Of a stretch of DNA of 20,173 nt, positions 15,744 through 20,173 are shown piece after piece; position 1 is the stretch's first letter; each line of letters starts with the position of its first letter. A program made the position numbers and the translations under genes. The DNA comes from a virus, in IMG/VR virus record IMGVR_UViG_3300007623_000043, positions 1 through 20,173 of that record; one strand, written 5' to 3'. Below the pieces are notes generated by a model. The model was not told where the DNA came from, searched no databases, and saw nothing but the letters and a program-made list of their open reading frames with translations.

Positions 15744-16169
15744 ATGAGAGATAAAGTTACAGATAAAATAAATGATTGTCTTGATGTTTATGTGGAAGAT
15801 ACAACTGATGATGAAAAGGATTTGGTTGTATACGACTCCGATATTAAAAATGAAAGTCGCGAAGATGACATAAAAGACGATTATGACAAACGCAGAGATG
15901 TTTTATATGATTTGATTGATAAAGGAAACAAAGCATTGGAATCATCTTTATCTGTTGCTACAGGTTCAATGCATCCTAGGGCATTTGAAGTCACTGGACA
16001 ACTAATTAAAACTATGGCTGATGTAGCCAAAGATTTGACTGAACTTCAACAGTCCATGGATAAACTTGAAGGCGTGGATAAAGAAAAGAAAACTCAAAAT
16101 GTAACGCAAAATGCTATATTTGTCGGCTCCACTAGTGAATTACTAAAAACACTAAAGGAAAATAAATAA
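15744..16169 (+). CDS. gp16: Terminase small subunit gp16
   Basis: T4 gp16-type small terminase, which assembles as a ring that regulates the packaging ATPase and initial DNA cutting. Length (141) is near T4's 164. The acidic N-terminus leads to 'DDYDKRRDVLYDLID' (45-59), then 'MHPRAFEVTGQLIKTMADVA' (76-95) as the central helical pair, and finally 'QNAIFVGSTSELL' (122-134), the C-terminal box shared with T4 gp16 ('QNATVFMGSPTEL'). There is no obvious helix-turn-helix, as expected for the T4 type. AGGTGA at 15735-15740 precedes the ATG. The stop overlaps the gp17 start by one base. Confidence 0.93.
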   Translation: MRDKVTDKINDCLDVYVEDTTDDEKDLVVYDSDIKNESREDDIKDDYDKRRDVLYDLIDKGNKALESSLSVATGSMHPRAFEVTGQLIKTMADVAKDLTELQQSMDKLEGVDKEKKTQNVTQNAIFVGSTSELLKTLKENK

Positions 16170-17782
16170 TGGCAGAAGTATATAATAACAATACTAACCT
16201 AAAAGCCAAGGATGTTGCTATCCAATGGACAGAAGAACAAGTATTAGAATATAAGAAATGTGCCACAGACCCAATATACTTCATAAAAACTTACATGAAA
16301 ATCATTAACTTGGATGAAGGTTTGACAAATTTTAATTTGTATCCTTTCCAAGAAAGAATGATTAATACTTTTTATGAGAATCGTTTTACTATTTGTAAAA
16401 TAGGTAGACAGTCTGGTAAATCAATAACGACTATAGCATTTTTCTTACATTATATATTGTTCAATGAAGATGTTTCAGTTGCTCTTTTGGCGAACAAATT
16501 GGCAACAGCAAGAGCACTTCTAGGAAGGCTACAAACAGCATATGAGCATCTTCCTTCATGGCTTCAACAAGGTATACTTTCTTTCAATAAATCCACCATA
16601 GAGCTAGAAAACGGCTCTAGGATACTGGCGGCGGCTACCTCTTCATCTGCTATTCGTGGTGATTCTTTCAACGTTCTTTTCCTTGACGAATTTGCGTTTG
16701 TTGAAAACCACCTAGCAGAAGAATTCTTTAACTCTGTATATCCTACCATTTCATCTGGTAAAAATACAAAAGTTATAATGGTATCTACTCCAAAAGGCAT
16801 GAACCATTTCTATAAAATTTGGAAAGATGCTATTAATGGTAATAATTCATATGTTCCTCTAGAGGTACATTGGAGCGAAATACCAGGTCGTGATGATGCT
16901 TGGAAAGAGGAAACTATAAAAAATACCTCAAGAGAGCAATTTTCACAAGAGTTCGAAACTGAATTTCTTGGTTCTTCTAATACTCTGATAGATGGAGCTA
17001 AATTAAGAACCATGCCTTTCATGAATCCAATTTATGATAGGAATTCAGTCAAAGTTTACGAGAAACCACAAGATGACCATGTATATTTTTTATGTGCGGA
17101 TGTATCTCATGGTAAAGGCGTAGACTATTCAACTATTTCTATAATTGACGCAACTAGTATACCTTATAAACAAGTTGCTACATATAGAAATAATGAAATA
17201 CCTCCTATGGTATTTCCAACTGTAATAGAAAAATTAGCCAAAAACTATAATGATGCTTATGTTCTTATTGAAGTTAATGATTCAGGTAAACAAGTTGCTG
17301 AGATAATGCATTATGAACTTGAATATGAAAATGTAATGAGTATAGCATCTGCTCCTGGTAAGGGGCAATATATTAACTCTGGCTTTGCAAAAAGTTTTGA
17401 ATGGGGGTTAAGAACCACCAAACAATCTAAAAAAGTTGGCTGTACATCTTTGAAAGATTTAATTGAAGGCGATAAGCTTATTGTTCCAGATTTTGATACT
17501 TTGAGAGAAATGACAGTTTTTGTTTCAAGAGCTAATTCTTATGAGGCAGAGCAAGGGGAGCATGATGATATGGTTATGACTCTAGTAATGTTTGCTTGGA
17601 TAGCCTCACAAGAATATTTTAAAGAAATGGCTGACCAAGATATCAGACATGTGCTTTATGAAGAGCGAATGAAAAATATAGAAGAAAATCTAGTACCCTT
17701 TGGCGAAATTGATGATGGTCTTGGTGAAGATGTTTTTGTAGATAGGGACGGACAATTGTGGCACCATGTAGACCAATGGTAG
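16169..17782 (+). CDS. gp17: Terminase large subunit gp17 (packaging ATPase and nuclease)
   Basis: This is the DNA-packaging motor: an N-terminal ATPase and a C-terminal RNase H-like nuclease that cuts concatemeric DNA. The Walker A box is GRQSGKS (79-85), Walker B is VLFLDE (169-174) with D173 and E174, and the coupling motif is STPKG (206-210). In the nuclease domain the likely acidic residues are D311 ('ADVSHG'), E368 ('LIEVNDSG') and D466/D467 ('GEHDDMV'). All key residues are present, so the enzyme should be active. Length (537) is shorter than T4 gp17 (610), mainly at the ends. It overlaps gp16 by one base and has AAGGAAA upstream. No late promoter precedes it other than the one at 13283. 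Confidence 0.97.
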   Translation: MAEVYNNNTNLKAKDVAIQWTEEQVLEYKKCATDPIYFIKTYMKIINLDEGLTNFNLYPFQERMINTFYENRFTICKIGRQSGKSITTIAFFLHYILFNEDVSVALLANKLATARALLGRLQTAYEHLPSWLQQGILSFNKSTIELENGSRILAAATSSSAIRGDSFNVLFLDEFAFVENHLAEEFFNSVYPTISSGKNTKVIMVSTPKGMNHFYKIWKDAINGNNSYVPLEVHWSEIPGRDDAWKEETIKNTSREQFSQEFETEFLGSSNTLIDGAKLRTMPFMNPIYDRNSVKVYEKPQDDHVYFLCADVSHGKGVDYSTISIIDATSIPYKQVATYRNNEIPPMVFPTVIEKLAKNYNDAYVLIEVNDSGKQVAEIMHYELEYENVMSIASAPGKGQYINSGFAKSFEWGLRTTKQSKKVGCTSLKDLIEGDKLIVPDFDTLREMTVFVSRANSYEAEQGEHDDMVMTLVMFAWIASQEYFKEMADQDIRHVLYEERMKNIEENLVPFGEIDDGLGEDVFVDRDGQLWHHVDQW

Positions 17783-17804
17783 CATACGACTAAAAATTAG
17801 ATTT

Positions 17805-17812
17805 TATAAATA
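17805..17812 (+). promoter_or_regulatory. T4-type late promoter (TATAAATA) for the tail sheath gene
   Basis: A perfect late promoter box lies in the 87-base gap, 57 bases upstream of gp18. AAGGAGA (17857-17863) is the ribosome site. A dedicated promoter fits the very high demand for sheath protein. Confidence 0.85.
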
Positions 17813-17869
17813 AATTTAACTATTACAATATTTTTGAATAGATTATTATAAGATAAAAGGAGAATAACA

Positions 17870-19651
17870 ATGCCATTTCAATTAAGTCCGGGTGTTAATG
17901 TTTCTGAAATCGACTTGACTACTGGTATTCCAGCAGTCGCTACTTCTATCGGTGCTACAGCTATCCTAGCTCAGTGGGGACCAGTAGAAGAAGTTGTTAC
18001 AGTCGGTTCGGAAGATGACCTTGTTAAAAGGTTTTGGACACCTAATAACGAAAACGCAGTTTCTTGGTATACTGCGGCAAACTTTCTAGCGTATGGTAAG
18101 AATCTTAAAGTATCACGCGCAGTTTCTTCAGCGGCTACTAACGCAACTGCTTCAGGAACTGGTTTGCTCATTAAGAATGATGACCACTATGAACTAAACT
18201 ACGCAAATGGACAGGGTGAAGTCGGTGAATTTGCCGCTATGTATCCTGGTCTTTTGGGTAACTCACTGACAGTATCTATCGCAGATAGTGCTTCGTTTGA
18301 TTCTTGGGATTACAAATCAGAGTTTGATACATCTCCGGGTCACAACGAATTCCTTATGAATAAGGATACAACTTCTGACCCAGATACTGGAAACTCAAAC
18401 ATCAATGACGAAATTCACGTTGTTGTAGTTGACCGTCTTGGTCTTTTCTCTGGTGTTAAAGGAACTGTTCTAGAACGATTCCCATTCCTATCAAAATCAC
18501 CAGATGCTAAAACCGAAGCTGGAGCTTCTGCTTACTATGCACAGGTTCTTAACAGACAGTCACAGTTTGTTCGTTGGATGGACCATCCTATTGATGCTGA
18601 TGGTGCTCCATCAACTAACTGGGGTACTTCATTCCTAGGTGATGATACTATCACTTACACACTACTAACTACACCTCTTACTCTAGACCTTTCTGGTGGT
18701 AACGATGGTAACGGTGCTCTAACAGCGGCTGACTTCATCAATGCGTTTGATATGTTTGCTGACCCAGACGAAATTGATGTATCTCTACTACTTGCTGGTG
18801 GTGATGGTCCATTTGTAATGTCTACTGGTCTTGATTACACAACTGTTATGGCTCGTGTTGCTCGTATTGCTTCTGACCGTAAAGATGCTGTAGCGTTTGT
18901 TTCTCCACTATACGCAGATGTTGTTAATAATGCTGGTAGCGAAACTACTTCAGTTCTTGACACTCTACGCTTGGGTGACAATCAGATGGCTATGAGTCAT
19001 TCACAGAACTCTTACGCATTCGCTGACTGTAACTGGAAATACCAGTATGACAAGTACAACGATGTTTACCGTTGGGTTCCTGTAAACGGTGATATTGCTG
19101 GTCTATGTGCGGCAACTGATAACACTCGTGACCCATGGTGGTCTCCTGCTGGTTTCAACCGTGGCAACATCAAAAATGTTGTTCGTCTTGCTTGGAATCC
19201 TAAGAAAGCAGACCGTGATGACCTTTACAAAAACAGTGTTAACCCTGTTCTTAACTTCCCAGGTGACGGTACTATCCTTTACGGGGATAAAACAATGCTT
19301 GCTAAACCTTCAGCGTTTGACCGTGTTAATGTTCGCAGACTGTTTATTGTACTTGAAAAAGCTATTGCTATCAGTGCTAAATACTCACTCTTTGAATTCA
19401 ACGATGCCTTCACTAGAGCACAGTTTGTAAATATGGTTGAACCATTCCTACGTGATGTTCAGGGTCGTAGAGGTATTTACGATTACAGAGTAGTTTGTGA
19501 CGAATCAAACAACACTGGCGAAGTAATTGACAGAAATGAGTTTGTGGGTGACATTTACATTAAACCTGCTAAGTCTATCAACTTCATTCAATTGAACTTT
19601 GTTGCTGTTAGAACTGGTGTTGACTTCTCAGAAGTTGTTGGTAAGTTTTAA
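17870..19651 (+). CDS. gp18: Tail sheath protein gp18
   Basis: The contractile sheath subunit. The N-terminus 'LSPGVNVSEIDLTTGIPAVA' is the family signature, and the C-terminus contains 'QFVNMVEPFLRDVQGRRGIY' and 'FVGDIYIKPAKSINFIQLNF', the conserved region that makes inter-subunit contacts. Length is 593 against 659 in T4; the outer, surface domain in the middle (about 100-300) is the likely place of the difference. Codon choice is noticeably biased toward C-ending Asn, Asp and Tyr codons compared with gp17, as expected for a very abundant protein. It has its own late promoter, and gp19 follows after 40 bases. Confidence 0.97.
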   Translation: MPFQLSPGVNVSEIDLTTGIPAVATSIGATAILAQWGPVEEVVTVGSEDDLVKRFWTPNNENAVSWYTAANFLAYGKNLKVSRAVSSAATNATASGTGLLIKNDDHYELNYANGQGEVGEFAAMYPGLLGNSLTVSIADSASFDSWDYKSEFDTSPGHNEFLMNKDTTSDPDTGNSNINDEIHVVVVDRLGLFSGVKGTVLERFPFLSKSPDAKTEAGASAYYAQVLNRQSQFVRWMDHPIDADGAPSTNWGTSFLGDDTITYTLLTTPLTLDLSGGNDGNGALTAADFINAFDMFADPDEIDVSLLLAGGDGPFVMSTGLDYTTVMARVARIASDRKDAVAFVSPLYADVVNNAGSETTSVLDTLRLGDNQMAMSHSQNSYAFADCNWKYQYDKYNDVYRWVPVNGDIAGLCAATDNTRDPWWSPAGFNRGNIKNVVRLAWNPKKADRDDLYKNSVNPVLNFPGDGTILYGDKTMLAKPSAFDRVNVRRLFIVLEKAIAISAKYSLFEFNDAFTRAQFVNMVEPFLRDVQGRRGIYDYRVVCDESNNTGEVIDRNEFVGDIYIKPAKSINFIQLNFVAVRTGVDFSEVVGKF

Positions 19652-19657
19652 TAAATA
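19650..19657 (+). promoter_or_regulatory. Variant late promoter (AATAAATA) for the tail tube gene
   Basis: One base different from TATAAATA, overlapping the end of gp18 and 34 bases upstream of gp19. This spacing is like that of the other late promoters here. It would allow separate high expression of the tube protein. Confidence 0.45.
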
Positions 19658-19691
19658 GTTCTAAGAATTAGATAGATAAAGGAGAATAATA

Positions 19692-20173
19692 ATGGCATTT
19701 TCAATTCAGAATTTTGCTTCAAACGTAATGAAGAGTGGTGGTGCTAGACCTAACCTATTTGAAGTTAGACTAACAGACCAAGGCTTCGGACAAGACTTTT
19801 CCTTTTATTGTAAGGCGGCTTCTTTGCCGTCTTCAATAATCGGACAGGTAGACGTTCCATATTTCGGCAGACAGGTAAGACTTGCTGGCGATAGAACTTT
19901 TGAAAACTGGAATATTACAGTTCTTCAACAGGAAACTATGGACCATCATGCCAAGTTTGAAGAATGGATGCATAAGATTAATAATTATGCGGCTAACCTA
20001 GATACTACCGATGGTGTTGCTGGCTACAAAGTAGACGCTGAAGTAATTCACTACACTAAAGCTGGTGAAGAAAACAGACGCTACAAGTTCAAAGGTATGT
20101 TCCCAATTAACTTGGGTGCTGATGAACTAGCTTGGGATTCTAACGATGCTGTAGAAGAGTTCACTGTTGAACT
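19692..20173 (+). CDS. gp19: Tail tube protein gp19, 3' end outside window
   Basis: The ATG at 19692 has AAAGGAG (19678-19684) upstream, and the frame stays open to the window edge (160 full codons). The product is the inner tail tube subunit: 'RPNLFEVRLTDQG' (20-32) leads to 'FYCKAASLPSSIIGQVDVPY', 'GRQVRLAGDRTFENWNITVL' and 'FEEWMHKINNYA', the conserved tube fold of T4 gp19. T4 gp19 is 163 residues, so probably only a short C-terminal part is missing, though some relatives are longer. Codon choice matches gp18. Position after the sheath gene is as in T4. Confidence 0.95.
   Translation, partial: MAFSIQNFASNVMKSGGARPNLFEVRLTDQGFGQDFSFYCKAASLPSSIIGQVDVPYFGRQVRLAGDRTFENWNITVLQQETMDHHAKFEEWMHKINNYAANLDTTDGVAGYKVDAEVIHYTKAGEENRRYKFKGMFPINLGADELAWDSNDAVEEFTVE

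Noticed and set aside
16161-16168. AATAAATA as a late promoter for gp17
   Set aside because: It directly abuts the start codon and overlaps the gp16 stop, so a transcript from it could not include the gp17 start.
19089-19430. Alternative + strand frame inside gp18
   Set aside because: It is embedded in the well-supported sheath gene; the Leu-rich product is a frame-shift shadow.
1-20173. tRNA genes, insertion sequences, attachment sites
   Set aside because: I saw no cloverleaf-like region, transposase or terminal repeats; the gaps are too short and are explained by promoters, terminators and ribosome sites.

Overview
The window is part of the virion-structure region of a T4-related tailed phage (contractile-tailed myovirus). 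All 15 genes called here lie on the + strand and are tightly packed: several start codons overlap or touch the preceding stop codon, and no gap between genes is longer than about 120 bases. Base composition is AT-rich (roughly 36-38% GC by eye). T4-type late promoters (TATAAATA) sit in several of the gaps. The run gp13-gp14-gp15-gp16-gp17-gp18-gp19 is in the T4 order and identifies the phage group firmly. Some proteins, such as gp14 with an extra C-terminal domain and fibers with 'GGTGA..EGAR.NL' and 'DRNRTNHTGTQ' motifs, resemble the divergent marine T4-like phages more than coliphage T4. The host cannot be read from the sequence.

Layout: (1) 2-2335 is the 3' part of a large structural gene that enters the window through an array of 48-bp in-frame repeats. 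(2) 2337-2624 is a PAAR-type spike-tip protein. (3) 2626-13212 is an accessory block of fiber-like genes around a 1083-residue structural protein: a 429-aa fiber, the 1083-aa protein, two short fiber-like genes (113 and 131 aa), an 860-aa repetitive fiber, two small helical proteins of unknown function, and a 661-aa mosaic fiber. It occupies the place T4 uses for genes 11, 12 and wac. (4) 13312-14981 encodes neck proteins gp13 and gp14. (5) 14981-15733 encodes the tail completion protein gp15. (6) 15744-17782 encodes the small and large terminase subunits. (7) 17870 to the window end encodes the tail sheath and the start of the tail tube.

The products would build the baseplate spike, the receptor-binding fibers, the neck, the DNA-packaging motor and the contractile tail. 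Expression appears to be organised by late promoters before the 1083-aa gene, the small-protein pair, gp13, gp18 and (variant) gp19, with a strong intrinsic terminator at 13241-13264.

Four points merit a second look. (a) By manual reading, GATC, GGCC and GCWGC are absent from the whole 20 kb, and synonymous codon choice bends around them (Ala-Ala written GCG-GCN or GCC-GCT, Asp before a C-initial codon written GAC). (b) A 15-bp inverted repeat at 10726-10788 encloses a late promoter in its loop and buries the ribosome site and start codon of the next gene, the layout of the T4 genes e, soc, 49 and I-TevI. (c) An 'HN' beta-rich domain is shared by three different fiber proteins. (d) The repeat arrays in the first gene and in the 860-aa fiber look recombination-prone.
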